Notes under the pieces: model-generated | Told to the model about the DNA's origin: nothing | What the model saw: only the letters and a program-made list of their open reading frames with translations | Databases searched by the model: none | Position numbers and translations under genes: made by a program | Source: Leptodactylus fallax | Lineage: Eukaryota; Chordata; Amphibia; Anura; Leptodactylidae | Direction: 5' to 3' | NCBI GenBank assembly: GCA_947044405.1 | Contig: CAMRHE010000054.1 | Span: forward strand, 6,525,501 to 6,589,500 | DNA length: 64,000 nucleotides | Part shown: positions 45,780 through 63,254 of the stretch, piece by piece | Layout: the number at the start of each line of letters is the position of its first letter | Numbering within the stretch: position 1 is the stretch's first letter

Positions 45780-48700
45780 TGCTGTCTTGACTTGGTGTAT
45801 GCTATATGCCAGTCCTGTGCTTTTTCCTTCCTCCAGAGCCAGCGTCTTGTTACCAAGACAGCCGGAAGCCTATTGAAGGCTCCCAGGCTTGTCTACCATT
45901 GATTTGTATGGCAGGCTGCTTTATGCTTTATGGTTCAAGACCCCTAGGAGGTCTAATAAATGCAATAAAAAAAAGTAAAAATAAAATATTAAAAGTTCAA
46001 CTCACCCCCCTTTCCCTAGAACACATATAAAAGTACTTAAATACTGTTAAACACATACACATTAGGTATCCCTGTTTCCAAAAAGGTCTACAAACCTATA
46101 AAAATACTTTTCCCATACAGTGAACGCCGTAACAGGAAAAAAAAAAATCAAAAGTGCCGAACCGCCATTTTTTCGCTGTTCCTCCTCTGATAAAAATTTG
46201 AATAAAAAGTGATCAAAGTAATAGACATTCTCCAAAATGGTATAACTAAAAAGTACACCTGGCCCTGCATGAAAAGACGCCATATGCATTACCATACATG
46301 GAAATATAAAAAAAAAGTTCTGGGTGTCAGAAAATGGCAGCTTAAAAAAAAAAAGTGTAAATAAAACTATATAAATTTGATATCTCCAGAATCATACCGA
46401 AACATAGAATACAGGTGACATGTCATTTTGGCTGCACAGTGAACGCTATAAAAATGAAGCCATTAAGAAAGTCACACAAAAACACTTTATCTCCAATTCC
46501 ACCCCATTATGAATTTTTTTCACATCTTCCCAATAATAAATGGTACCATTATGATGAACAATTTGTTCCACAAACAATAAACCCTCATATGTGAATGGAA
46601 AAATAAAAAAGTTATGGGGTTTGGAAGACGGGGAGTGAAAAACGAAAATGGAAAAATATCACCAGCAGAAAGGGGTTAAATGTTTCGATATTAACAGTAG
46701 AGAAATATAAAAACATTGCTGCATCTCAAATACATAAATCACTGACTATTCTAGGAAAAACATCTGTTTAGCAGCTAATCCTGACAATAAACATATCAAT
46801 ATTCAATCCCTCAGATTGCCAGCATTTTTATTTGCCATTGTTTTCTTGGCCAGACAATATAATTTACAGATTTATAAAGAGAAAAGCCCTTACTATATTC
46901 TAGAGGATTAATAAAAACCACATGAGTTTATCAGGCCAATTTTACAGACAGAATATGAAAAGGAATAATCCTATAATATAATATCAGGCCAAAAAATTTA
47001 ATTTTGCATATTTTATGTCACTACAAATAACAACTGATGCCACAGAAACCAGTATATGGTATGAATATTATGAAGATGAATCAGTTGCATAGGAAATCTA
47101 TGCCAGTTCCTGACTAGCATAGATTTCTATTTTGGTGCACCTGATGTATTAACCCCTACAGGACGCAGCAATTTTTCACTTTTGTGTTTTCAATTTTTAC
47201 TCCCTGTCTTCCAAAAGCCATAACTTTTCCATTTTCCCATTTACATATCTGTATAAGGGCTTGTTTTTTTGCAAGATAAATTGTACTTCAAAATTGTACC
47301 TTTTAATTTTCCTTAAAATGTACTGGGAAGCTGGAAAGAAATACAAAATGGGGTGGAATTGAAAAAAAATGTAGTACCACCATTTTCTTTCAAGTTTTGT
47401 TGTCACAACTGCTACTGTATGGTAAAAATAACATGTTAGTTTCACTATTTGGGTCAGTATGCTCATAGTGATACCAGACATATAGCTTTTTTTATGTTTT
47501 TTAATTAAAAAATAAAATTTCTTTTACTTGCCATATTCTGACCCCGTAATTTTTTTATAATTCAGTGTATAGAGCTATGAAAGGTGGTTTTTTTATTAAG
47601 CAATATGTAGTTTTTATTTATATCATTTTTGTAATGTATGATGTTTTGATGACTTTTTATTATATTTACTTGGGGAAGGCGAAATGGTGATTCAGTAATT
47701 TAGGTTTTTTTTCAGCTATGGCATTCACCACATGGAACAAATGTATTTATATTTTATTAGTTCAGACTTGTGAATGCCTAATGGCATTATTTTTGTTTAC
47801 TTATATGTCATCTAGGGAAAATCATTTTAATTTACAGTTTTCCATATCTGGTTTTATCAACACCAGGCCAAATAGCAGCAGAAAGGTGTAAGCTGACACT
47901 TAGTCAGGTTTTATTTATGCTGTTCAACACTTACTAGACATTAACTTTAGCATTAACTTTTTGAAACACGGCGTCATTTTTGTGGCGGCCTATGGGCGCC
48001 GCCATTATATCTGTGGTTCACCGACCCCGGAATGAGAGCGACCAGTTGCCATGATGGGCTATTAAAGGCTCCCAGACTTTTCTGGCATTCATTTGTATTA
48101 CAGGCTACTCTATGTATTAGCATTGCAATGTATTGCATTAGTGACGCAGACAATTTTAATTTTTGTCTTTTTATTTTTAACTTCCTATATTCCAAAAGCC
48201 AATTTTTCTGTTTATGTACTCACATAAGGGCTTGATTTTTGCATGATAAGTTGTACTTTAAAATGGTACCATTTACAATGTAAATGGGAAGCCAGAAAAA
48301 CATTTACAATGGGTTGGAAATTAAAAAGAATTGCAGTACCACCTTTTTCTTACCGGATTTGTTTTTACAGCTTCCACTCTGTGGTAAAAATGCTATGTTA
48401 GCTGTATTCTTTTGGTTTGTTTGATCATGGTGATACCAAATTTTTATATAGATTTTTTTCATGTTAATAATTTTACAAAAATACAAAATTTGGAAGAAAA
48501 AAAAAATTCTTCACCATATTCTGACACCTGTAACTTTTTTAGTTAAGGAGCTGTGTAAGGTGTCCTTATGTAGTTTTAATTGATACCATGTTTTGGAATG
48601 TATAATGTTTTGATCACTTTTTATTCCATTTTTTTAGGGAGGAAAATTGGCAAAAAAAATCCTTCAATTATGCAATTTTGATTTTTTTTTTCCTACTACA

Positions 48701-49345
48701 GCATTTACCATATGGGACAAATGTTTTTATATTTTAATAGTTTGGGCCTTTTTGGATTTAGGGATGCCTAATGTGTTTATGTTTACTTTTATTTATTTAT
48801 ATTTATATGTGATCTAGGGAAAGAGGGTGATTTAAACTTTTAGGTTTTTTTTTTATATTTTTATATTTTTAAAAACATTTTTATTTTTTTTTAACCCTCC
48901 CTAGGGAGCTTGAACATGCAAACTTCAGATCGTTCATTCCATACCCTGAAATACTATTGTATTGCAGTCTATGGCAGATTCGCTATGCAGGTAAGCTTCA
49001 GCAGTTACATTACTATGGAAAGCATAGAACGTGAAAGTGAAAGTAACTGCTCAGATGCTGTAGCCACATTTAACCACAGCATCTAAGAGCCATCTCTGAT
49101 TATGGGCAATGCTTCTGGGTCCCTGCTGTGTGATACAGCACATACACGGCAGCTAATGCATCCTCTCTGCTTCAGAGAGGACCCCATATTTAGTTACGTG
49201 CACCAGAAAATGCATGTATGTCCTGGTGTGTGTAGGGGTTATGCCCTCATATAGCTCTGTGAATGGAAAAATAAAAAAGTTATGGGTTTTGAAAGGCGGG
49301 GAGTCAAAAACAAAAATCGAAAAAATGCCTGCGACAGAAAGGGGT
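45780..49345. repeat. Cluster of an unclassified AT-rich repeat family in both orientations
   Basis: Copies are recognised by shared text. One copy at about 45800-46680 holds CCAATTCCACCCCATTATGAA and GTTATGGGGTTTGGAAGACG. An opposite-orientation copy at about 47150-47830 holds ACAAAATGGGGTGGAATTG. A third at about 48000-48900 starts with the ATTAAAGGCTCCCAGACTTT segment also present near 45875. A short end occurs at 49225-49345. No long open frame. Possibly a non-autonomous element or its derivatives; class unknown. Confidence 0.55.
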
Positions 49346-51824
49346 TACTGCTCCTGGAAAGAAGAAGATAATCAGTTCTTACCCACTCTGAAACAATTTT
49401 TTTATCTGTTGTCCTTATGTTATATATTATTTAATAACATGTAAACTAGATTGTAATATCATGCAAACCAGACTCATAATACTTGGTGTCACAAAGTGAA
49501 AATTGTGAAAATGTATAATAAAAACAAACATGGTGTGAAGGATCATCACACATGGAATAATCTAATTGTAAGAAAGATTTATTTTGGAAAATAACAATCG
49601 TGTTACTTGGTTTATTATTCTTGGCAGCCAGTAATTATGGCAAAGGCCAAAACTATCATTATTTTAAAGTACCACAGGGATTGCAGACCTAGGCCTGGAA
49701 AAATTTTAGAAAACAGGTTTACATAGTTAAAATAACACATTCTTATCTACATGTTATAAAGGGTATTCATATCAGCATAATGTAAACCCATCAATCTTCC
49801 TTATTAGTCTTCTATGCCATATCTGAAATTAATGTCTGGAATTCCACATGCTGCAATGGAAGAAATTCTGGCATTCAGGGCAATGGGAATTCTGAGAATC
49901 AGTGTAATATCAGTGTAACACATTACTGCAGCTTGTAAGATGTATTGTATATTCTCTGATTTTTTTCATCTTATATTTTATACTTTAATACTTTCTACTT
50001 TTATACAATTGTATTATTTGGTACGTTAAAAACTAGATATTTTTATACATTTTGTGATGCAAATGCCCTTATGTGTGGTAGAGTTTTATAAAATGATTAA
50101 CAGAAAGTACTGATTCTCTTTCCAAAGGTCTAGTTAGTAGGAGGCTTTTCAGGCAATGCTCTCTGGCAAATAAAAATGTATCTTTCTAAATAGTGTCTAC
50201 AGATTGGGGTCTCTTGTTTAACTGATAACCAGAGTCACTTTTCAGTACTATTTAAAAGGTTGGCCATTAACACTGATGTTTTCCCCCTATAGGTGGCATA
50301 AGAGAGGTTTTTCTTTTGGAATAGGAGGACTGTTTTGCATATAAAAGTATTTAGTAACACAAGCAATTGTTTCATTTGGTACACATGCCACACCCCAATT
50401 TTTATTATAATTTATTTTTTTTCTCTTCACAAGATACTTTTCCAAAGCGTCTATAAGAGGGGGTGAGATTAAGTGCCAGATTTTTGGTGAAAAATACTGA
50501 TCTAAAGGATAGTAAGCCAACCAAAAATTGGCATCAGTAAGGAAAAGTGTCTTACTTGTCACAGATTCTGCTTGTCTCATACTAGTTTAGGATGTTTACG
50601 TTTTATATTTCCCATAAAATAATTTTAAAGAATTTTTTTGTGTGTAGTGCATTTGCACTGATATTCCTCCAAAAATTTTATGAATAAATTGACAACTGTG
50701 TGTAACCTTTCCTCTTGTCACTGATAGGGCAGAATCAGACTGTTAAGAGACACATCCCAACAGTTGTCAATTTACTCATAAATTCCTAGAAGATGCAATT
50801 TCTAGGATTGCGTAATAATGGGAAATACAATCATTTACTTAGACTGCCAAGAGAGGTGCCATGTGCCCTTTAAAGAGTGCCTTTTGCTACCTCCACCAAC
50901 TCCAGTTCTTGGTATCCTTTAAAAGATGCTACTCTACTGATTCTGGTGCAATTGGAATTTTTTTTCTCTAGCCCCCAGTTAGAATTATTGCCTAATATGC
51001 TAATTAGGTTATCTACTGCTAAGTGGGTGGCCTTGTGCATCCAATATGCTAATTAGACTCTCTACTATCAGGTGGATGATTTAGTGGAGATGGGTAGTTG
51101 CAAAAAGAAATAAAGTCCTGTAATAATTATGATATCACCAGAACATCCATCTGATGTGTCTGTGCTAGTGAAAAGCCACTGCTTGTGCACTGACTCTTAT
51201 TGCCTGTCTCACACATTATTAGTATGTGTCTGTGTTCTCTGTGTCCCTTGTTTAAAAGAATGCAGGCAGCGGAACTCAGCTACTTAGTCTGAATCCCTGG
51301 TGGTCTAAGGAGGATAATTCCACTATCTCTTGTGGTCTTCAGCAGTGAAGAGGTAATGTAAGGTATAGGGCCATCAAATGATTAATGTCTACATTCTTAG
51401 TGATCTATGGCAGTGAGGGGATTAATTACTGTACCCTTTGTGATGTAGAGCAGTGGAATTGTTAATATAGTAATCCCTGGTGGACTAGGGCAGTGAAGGG
51501 GTAAACATGTCAATATATTTAGTGGTCTAGTAGAGAAGGATAGGGGATAGGATATGCCATAGATGCTTAATAGATAAATGTCCCACTTCTAGGAACTACA
51601 TACATCTTGGGAATGGGACTCCATTCATTTCCACAAGTGAATGAAAGATAGTTGCACAAGTACAAGTCTCTCTATTCATTTGTACTGGACTGTGCTGCTG
51701 GGACATTTGCTGCTAAATCTGTATGGTTGCACTTTGATAAGCAAGGCAATTAATGAGCACTCAGGGAGTCTATCCCTGACTGGAGATAGCTTAAGAACTA
51801 GGGTGCAAGTATGTAGGAGTAATA
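49346..51824. other. Intergenic, no gene seen
   Basis: AT-rich DNA. A weak hairpin-like inverted repeat pairs TAAATTGACAACTGTG (about 50685) with CAACAGTTGTCAATTTA (about 50760). A 97-codon minus-strand frame at 50287-50580 (LTDANFWLAYYPLDQYF...) has transposon-like flavour but no domain I can name, so it is not called. Confidence 0.4.
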
Positions 51825-53442
<1,618 letters not shown>

Positions 53443-53444
53443 TA

Positions 53445-54170
53445 CATCTTTCTACATACATCATACATTTTCAAAAATTATTTCAGTTGCAAACTACCTT
53501 CCAACTATCCCACATTTAGTAGAATGGTTCAAGATTTTTGGTGCTGTCCTGCTGTCCAAGTGGGCTCTAATTTCAACTCTATCCATGTCTTTAGGATGCA
53601 GATAAAGTTGGATACAATAGTAAAGCAGTGAGCTATTAGCTCCCTGCTCCACCATTTATCTACTGTTGTTGTTGCCAGCATCTTAGACATAGACAGGCAC
53701 GATATAGTAACACCATGGCATTATATTTTTTTTAAAAACTAAGCTTCTAGTTTACTAAATAAAGAGATAACACTTTACTGGTGGTGAAAATAATTTGGCC
53801 ACAGCCTTTGTTAAAGGTATAATCAAATAACCAAACAATAACTTTTAAAACTTTAAAACCATAAACACAGCTAACGCTAGGTTCAAACCTGCATTCAGGT
53901 TTACATTCTTCGGGTCTGTTTGGGGAAACCCAATCCGCTTAAAAAGTGGTTACCCATGGAAACCCATGGACCCCATAGTCTTTAATGTTCGCCAGTTTCC
54001 GCCTGGCTCCTGCCTGAACAATGCGGAGAGAAAATTGCTGCTTGCAGGACATAATACTGTGTGGGGGCTAATAATGGGGCAATATACAGTGTCTGCCAGT
54101 AAAAGGGGCATTATAATGTGCAGGGGGACTAGTAAAGGAGTATTATTCTGTGTGGCGGCCAGTAAAGGGG
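53445..54170. other. Intergenic, no gene seen
   Basis: Mostly AT-rich. The section 54040-54180 has loose repeats of GGGGCAATATA/GGGGCATTATAATGTG type similar in style to other amphibian low-copy arrays. Nothing coding. Confidence 0.4.
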
Positions 54171-54174
54171 AAAA

Positions 54175-54452
54175 TATATCAAGCGACTTGCAGCTGTAAT
54201 CGCAGCAAAAGGTGGTGCTACAAAGTATTAACTTAAGGGGGCCGAATAATATTGCACGCCCCACTTTTCAGTTTTTTTATTTTTTACAAAAGTTTAAAAT
54301 AACCAATAAATTTTGTTCCGCTTCACAATTGTGTCCCACTTGTTATTGATTCTTCACCAAAATTAAAATTTTATATCCTTATGTTTGAAGCCTGAAATGT
54401 AGCAAAAGGTTGAAAAGTTCAAGGGGGCCGAATACTTTCGCAAGGCACTGTA
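54175..54452 (+). mobile_element. Tc1/mariner 3' remnant
   Basis: The start reads like a transposase C-terminus (GCAGCAAAAGGTGGTGCTAC...AAAGTATTAA, giving AAKGGATKY and stop). The end AATACTTTCGCAAGGCACTGTA looks like a terminal inverted repeat abutting TA. The 5' part is missing. Confidence 0.65.
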
Positions 54453-54513
54453 TATACCGTATATATATAAATATCTCCATGTGTGTATCTCTGTATACAT
54501 ATTTACCTATATA

Positions 54514-54831
54514 CAGTTGAAACCAAAAGTTTAAATACACTATGTAAAAAGACACATATGCATGTTTTTCTCATTATCTGACATGAAATCAGAATAAACC
54601 TTTCCCGTTTTAGGTAAATTAGAATTACGAAAATTATTTATATTTGCCAAATACCAAAATAATAAGAGAGAGAGAATTTTTTAAGGCATTTTTATTATTT
54701 ACTGAAAAGTCAAAAGTTTACTTACATTTCATTAGTAAACGGGAAAGGTTTATTCTGATTTCATGTCAGATAGTGAGAAAAACATGTATATGTGTCTTTT
54801 TATAGTGTATGTAAACTTCTGGTTTCAACTG
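54514..54831. mobile_element. Tc1-type MITE (318 bp)
   Basis: Inverted ends CAGTTGAAACCAAAAGTTTA and its complement enclose non-coding AT-rich DNA, with a second inner inverted pair around TCTGACATGAAATCAGAAT. The end sequence resembles the ends of Sleeping Beauty-related Tc1 elements. TA precedes the left end; the right TA is altered. Confidence 0.75.
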
Positions 54832-54890
54832 AATACGTGAATGTATGTGTATATATAGTATATAAGAACATGCATGTGTATCTATATATA

Positions 54891-55797
<907 letters not shown>

Positions 55798-55799
55798 TA

Positions 55800-57139
55800 T
55801 ATATTGAACGAGAATGTCTGTAAACCACAATCACACAATCTGGTCTAATAATACAACACTTCTCAGTAAGGCTGTGCTCACATGGTGTAGTTTTGCTCAA
55901 GAAAGCATGTGTCTTTATCAGAAAACCAAATGCGTTTTTAAAAAATTCAGAAACCCACACATGCTTTATAAAAAAAATAGCATATATTGTTCAAAAACGC
56001 ATACAGTTTTCCCAGCATGATGCTAGAACACTCACATCTTTCACACATGTTGCTTGTCTCCTTCACTCTCCCTATGCATCTACCATTCTGCCAGCCCGTC
56101 AGTGTCCATAAAACCCTCCGACCACTCACAGAAGAGGCAGGGGAGAGGCTAGAATAGTTAAAAATAAAACAAATAAAAATTTGTTTTTCTACCTTACATG
56201 CTGTGGCTGCCTCTAATCACTGCTGTGATCATATATGAGAACCAGGTGCTGGCTTGTAAAAAAAAAAAAAATATATATATATTGGGGAAAACCCCTTTAA
56301 GTCACTGGACGTTACTATGTAAATGGGTGCTTTCAATAGGATGCCTCCATTACTATAGAATGGATGTTTTATAGGTTTCATTTACAATGCCCACAAGAGG
56401 GCAGTAATGCAATACTGATTTCCTCATGTCTTAAAAGGAAGCAATTGCTCTAGACATAAAGAATGTAGGTGAAATTGTTCATGTTGAGAAAAAAAGAAAA
56501 TAAATGCCATTTATAGCAGGCAATTGAAACACAAAGGAACAAGCTTAGATCATCTTGTAAAGAAAAACTTACAAACCAGTCATTCCTATAACATTATTCA
56601 TGCATAGTAATCCACATAGTATATCATGTGGCCAAATAAAATATATGCATATGTTACTGATTTACTGCTCTTTTGATAGGAAACTTATAGACGACATTCA
56701 CAATGCATTACAGATAATTCAGCCATAAAAGCGGTTACAGTGGTACACACATAGCATCACTGTAATACTGAACTGCTAAACTAACAAATGCCACAATTTG
56801 CCCAAGTAAAAAAAAAAAAGTCAAGTTAAACTTTTCTACAGCTGTATGACAAAAGTAGACCAACCACGTCACTTTCATCATCATCATTATCATCATCAAG
56901 CAACAACCCCCCTCCCCCACCATTATTGTACTTAGAAAGCAGTGATGGGGTGGATGGGACCTCTTCTTGCACACTGTCTGTGCACATCTTCTATTTTCTT
57001 CCTAGCAGTACCATAGAATAAGGGTCAAGGTTCTGGGAGGAAAATAGAAGAGGAGTTCTCACCCACCCCATCACTTCTCTGTATGTATAATATAACTATA
57101 CATTGCAACTAAATTGAATGGTGCGGGGAGGGGGACTAC
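55800..57139. other. Intergenic, no gene seen
   Basis: AT-rich with a poly(A)/(TA) stretch at about 56256-56281 and a TCATCA-type run at 56876-56900. Short open frames show no recognisable domain. Confidence 0.4.
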
Positions 57140-57385
57140 CTGCAGGGAGCACTATTAGGCCACTATTAGTGTCAGTATGTGTGAACATACCCTAACTGTA
57201 ATAGTGCCCCCCATAGGTAACAGCATTACTTATGTGGGGGAGGGAACTATTACCTGTGGGGGGGGTGCTATTAGGGCACTATTATGGTAATAGTGCCCTC
57301 CCTCCACAGGTAATAGCATTACTTATGTGGTGGGCTATTACCTATAGAAGGGGGCACTATTACCTGTGGGGTGGCCCTGTAGCCC
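57140..57385. repeat. Short repeats with direct and inverted units
   Basis: GGTAACAGCATTACTTATGTG and GGTAATAGCATTACTTATGTG are direct copies, interspersed with inverted GGCACTATTA/TAATAGTGCC words. It is low-complexity GC-rich sequence in an AT-rich setting. Confidence 0.65.
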
Positions 57386-57715
57386 AAACCGCACCCCCAA
57401 CCCTGACTCAACCAGCACTAGTTCCCAAGGAAAAATTGTCTTGAATTAAACTGGTCCTTGGTTCAAAAATGTTGGGGACCATTGATTTACAACATGAAAA
57501 TGCTGTAAATGAAAGAAAAACCTAGGCACCAGGACACCTGGAGGATGCACTTAACTCATGATGATGAATTAAGCGCACCCTCACTGAAACAGGTTATATA
57601 AAGACCAGAACACAACATGTCAGTATTGATTAATCCACCCCATAATGCAATATGTTTGCATATGTAGAGAACTACTGGGATGTAGTGTATTTGGCCTCTC
57701 AGCCCCTGCTGCTTG

Positions 57716-58590
57716 CTGCTGGGCAACACGGACTTTCAACTCCCTCCAAAGGTTTTCTATGGGGCTGAGATCTGGAGACTGGCTAGGCCACTCCAGGACC
57801 TTGAAATGCTTCTTACGAAGCCACTCCTTCGTTGCCCTGGCGGTTTGCTTGGGATCATTGTCATGCTGAAAGACCCAGCTACGTTTCATCTTCAATGTCC
57901 TTGCTGATGGAAGGAGGTTTGCACTGAAAATCTCACGATACATGGCCCCATTCATTCTTTCATGTACACTGATCAGTTGTCCTGGTCCCTTTGCAGAGAA
58001 ACAGCCCCAAAGCATGATGTTGCCACCCCCATGCTTCACAGTAGGTATGGTGTTCTTTGGATACAACTCAGCATTCACTCTCCTCCAAACACGATGAGTT
58101 GTGTTTCTACCAAACAGTTCTACTTTGGTTTCATCTGACCATATGACATTCTCCTAATACTCTTCTGGAACATCCAAATGCTCTCTAGCAAACTTCAGAC
58201 GGGCCCGGATATGTATTGGTTTAAGCAAGGGGATACGTCTGGCACTGCAGGATCTGAGTCCCTGGCGGCGTAGTGTGTTACTGACGGTAGCCTTTGTTAC
58301 GTTAGTCCCAGCTTTCTGCAGGTCATTCACTAGGTCCCCCCGTGTGTTCTGGGATTTTTGCTCACCATTCTTGTGATCATTTTGACCCCACGGGGTGAGA
58401 TCTTGCGTGGAGCCCCTGATCGAGGGAGATTATCAGTGGTCTTGTATGTCTTCCATTTTCTAATTATTGCTCCCACAGTTGATTTCATCACACCAATCTG
58501 CTTGCCTATTGCAGATTCAGTCTTCCCAGCCTGGTGCAGGTCTACAATTTTGTTTCTGGTGTCCTTCCACAGCTCTTTGGTCTTCACCAT
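57716..58590 (-). pseudogene. Tc1 transposase pseudogene (element F)
   Basis: It starts [20 protein letters not shown] as in element C, reaches the same RTHGGT frameshift, and in the catalytic half has the same TAG within DVPEEY*EN. It continues with [16 protein letters not shown] (His to Gln) and [10 protein letters not shown] before truncation. Sharing both defects with element C implies a common defective ancestor. Confidence 0.88.
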
Positions 58591-58955
58591 AGTGGAGTTT
58601 GGAGTGTGACTGTTTGAGGTTGTGGACAGGTGTCTTTTATACTGATAACAATGTCAAACAGGTTCCATTACTACAGGTAATGAGTGGAGGACAGAGGAGC
58701 CTCTTAAAGAAGAAGTTACAGGTCTGTGAGAGCCAGAAATCTTGCTTGTTTGTAGATGACCAAATACTTATTTTCCACCATAATTTGCAAATAAATTCTT
58801 TAAAAATCAGACAATGTGATTTTCTAGATTTGTTTTCTCATTTTGTCTCTCATAGCTGAAGCTTACCTATGATGTCAGATACAGGCCTATCTCATCTTTT
58901 TAAGTGGGAGAACTTGCGCAATTGATGGCTGACTAAATACTTTTTTTCCCCACTG
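57716..58955 (-). mobile_element. Tc1/mariner element F, truncated
   Basis: The right end ...AAATACTTTTTTTCCCCACTG next to TA is the 5' end of an element of the same family as C. The match to C stops after GTTGCCCAGCA at about 57716, so the transposase C-terminus and the other inverted end are lost. Confidence 0.88.
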
Positions 58956-58959
58956 TAAA

Positions 58960-59480
58960 TATGTCTGCAAAGGTAACAACTCTATTAGTAATAAAGATCA
59001 ATTACAAAGTGATATCAGCTTACCCACAGACATGTTAAACGTGGGAGAACCCCCTCTCACAGCACTATGGAACGCCGACGCGCGTTTCGTCTATAGAAGA
59101 CTTCGTCAGGATGTGGTAGATAATCCCCTCATCACCGTTTGTTTTCTACCTGTAGTGTGGAGACAGGTTATATTTAATGCATTTTTCCTATCTAAAACTT
59201 AAAAAATATAGCATAGTTTCCACAATATTAAACAAAAGCAATGTAATAGATACAACAGAGATGTAGTAAACAAATAGGCAATGGAAAAGAATAATAATAC
59301 AATCCTTTTTCCCATAATTGCACTGATGATACACATTATAAAAATTCATGTGTCTATTGGCACTAAAACAAGAACATCAGGGACCAGCATAAAATGGCGG
59401 TAAACTGGATACCCTATAGGCTTTTCCTACAAAATAAAATGAGAACTGGGATCACCACTGTAATGCATAATAAATATATG
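58960..59480. mobile_element. Possible pseudo-LTR remnant around a hammerhead motif
   Basis: The limits are uncertain. The region surrounds the hammerhead-like motif at 59066-59122 but contains no RT. In Penelope-like elements and retrozymes such motifs sit in terminal repeats, so it may be a solo arm. Inferred from the motif only. Confidence 0.4.
59066..59122 (-). ncRNA. Candidate hammerhead ribozyme, orphan
   Basis: The minus strand reads CTGACGA (core CUGANGA), helix II GTCT/AGAC around a short loop, then GAAACGCGCGTC, where CGCGCG is a self-complementary helix III and GTC the cleavage triplet (cleavage expected between 59077 and 59076). This core plus palindromic helix III is the arrangement described for animal Penelope-associated hammerheads. 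Helix I is weak: two pairs next to the core, an internal loop, then CTA/TAG. Confidence 0.65.
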
Positions 59481-60829
59481 TGAAATCCACAGATAATAGA
59501 ACAATGCTTTGTGTGTAATATATTTAGCGTTACATTACTTGCAGTAACCACATGAATTGCTTCTTTTGCCATGTGAGCAGTTACCTTTGCCAGCCATATT
59601 AGCGTTTACAAGACAGCTGTATCTGTCACCCAGTCACACACATCACCCTCTTCTCCTTCTCTTATGTCTCACTGTCAGTCAGAATAGTGAAAGATACTGA
59701 GTAGCTTCTCATATACAGCCGTCAGACCATTATTATATCTAGTTAAACACTCTGCATATTTGAAGAATTGTTCAGTAATATGAGATCTGGTATGAACCCT
59801 CTCGGCTTTCAGATCTCCAGGATAAGATGTGAATAAATTGGGTACCAGCATTAAGCCAAGCTTGATGCTATTTCTGCATATTCTAAATGCTTTCATTTAA
59901 ACCTTGTAGGAGAAGAGGATGGATTTGCACATTATGTGCATATATGGCAAAGCTGATCCACAATGATACAATTACAGTGCTGTAAAACACTGAATCTAGG
60001 TAATTGTCCTTGCCAAAGCATGAATCAGATCCCTAATAGACTCCAGTCTGCTCTGTTTTCCATTGCTTAATAGTTCAGTATGAGCCATCGCTCACAACAA
60101 TTATACTGATTGGAATAGCAGACACTGGCAGAGAAAACAGCTCTGGCAAAGATCTCTGGGCCTGAATTGACATTGTTCTAAATATAGACAAATTAAAGTT
60201 CATCAGGCTTTTCTTTCGGAAACACCATTGTAATAAGACCATCCTTTGTAAAAGACTAATACTAGTAAATGGCAAATAATTAGGAAACACATTCTGCAGT
60301 AGATGCAGAAGATTGCAAAACAATAAGGAAACCACAGTTAACCATGGAAAAATTAGAGGATGAATTTTATTTTTTTTTTTTATAAATAGCATAAATAATA
60401 ATTTTGGAATTTCTTTCTTAAAACTTTTCTTTGTGCTGTCCCTGTTTCTCCTTCTGGAAATGTATGAATGAATTAACACCTCAACATTACCACTCCCTCA
60501 TTCAATGTTATCTGACATGTCCCTATGCAATGGAGTAGTAATACACCAGTCATTCATACTTTGACAGGAGGATTAATAGAGGAATTGCACAATGGAGAAA
60601 GTATACTTTAGTATTTTTATTTCAAAGGAAATGATAGTATTTGCTAAAACAGATCAAGAGAGATAACAGGTATTTTTTAAGCATTTACAGATCACCCACT
60701 GAAATCAATGGGTCATCTGTGTAATGTAGATAGAAAATAGATGTTCCTGAGCAGTTAGGTCTTTCTTCTATTACAGTACAGTCATATAACATAAAAAGTT
60801 GTTGCCTAAAGTAAGCAAAACCTTTGGAC
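59481..60829. other. Intergenic, no gene seen
   Basis: AT-rich. The minus-strand open frames at 59675-59896 and 60075-60479 lack recognisable domains or supporting signals. Confidence 0.4.
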
Positions 60830-61412
60830 CAGTGGTTCCCAAATTTTCTGAAGGCAGGACTCACTTTTGGGTGAGAATTTTGTTTGGGACCCCCTTTTAC
60901 TGTACTATCTACATTTGAATAATATTAATCTCTGTAAAATAAAAAGGTGTGTTCTGATTTTGCTGGATTGTGCTTCTTCTTCTGTTTTTCGCCACTGTAT
61001 TGTGCCTCTTACAGTTGTGCAGATCTGCTGCCTGAGCATGCACCAGTCATAATGGCCAGTCTCACACAGGCAGGACAAGGCATCCTCACAGTCATTGCAT
61101 TGGCCCACTGGGAAATGTAGTTCGGTTCACTGTGGGCTCCTTTATTAAGGAGCATCTTCTGTACTAAATTTCTTAGATGGCCTAATGGTGGAGATGTCAG
61201 TTATCTAGCAAGAGCCTCAGTGTTGTGATCGCATATATTGGTTCTTGTGGTCTTATGTACTCATAGACTGCCTGACTGCCCACACACCCCACTTGCCCAC
61301 TTCCGTGCCCAATCCTAAGCTGTGCAGCTATCCACTCTAGGTATGGCAGGTATTGTGGGGTCATTTACTTGATTCCCCCAAGTTTTTTCCACCGACAGAT
61401 TGGGAATCCTGG
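60830..61412. mobile_element. Possible hAT-type non-autonomous element
   Basis: The left end CAGTGGTTCCCAAATTTTCT is a familiar hAT-type terminus. The right end ATTGGGAATCCTGG is an imperfect complement. Flanks CTTTGGAC and CTTTAGCA share five of eight bases, a degraded duplication. No transposase inside. Confidence 0.55.
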
Positions 61413-61635
61413 CTTTAGCATGCTAACATTATATTAGTGAACTGCATATTACACAAGGTAAATAAGAGAGTGTGTGGGTTAGAATACAGAATTCAGAATT
61501 AATACATTCAGTTAGGAAAAAAAAGGCTATGGGGTGATCTAATAACAATGTACAAATATGAATGGACAGTACAAAGATATTTCCAATGATCTCTTTACAG
61601 CTATGCCTGTAACCATGACAAGGGGGGATTATCTA

Positions 61636-63252
<1,617 letters not shown>

Positions 63253-63254
63253 TA

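Noticed and set aside
50287..50580. 97-codon minus-strand frame with transposon-like flavour
   Set aside because: No motif could be named, no ends or duplications nearby; may be a remnant but cannot be supported.
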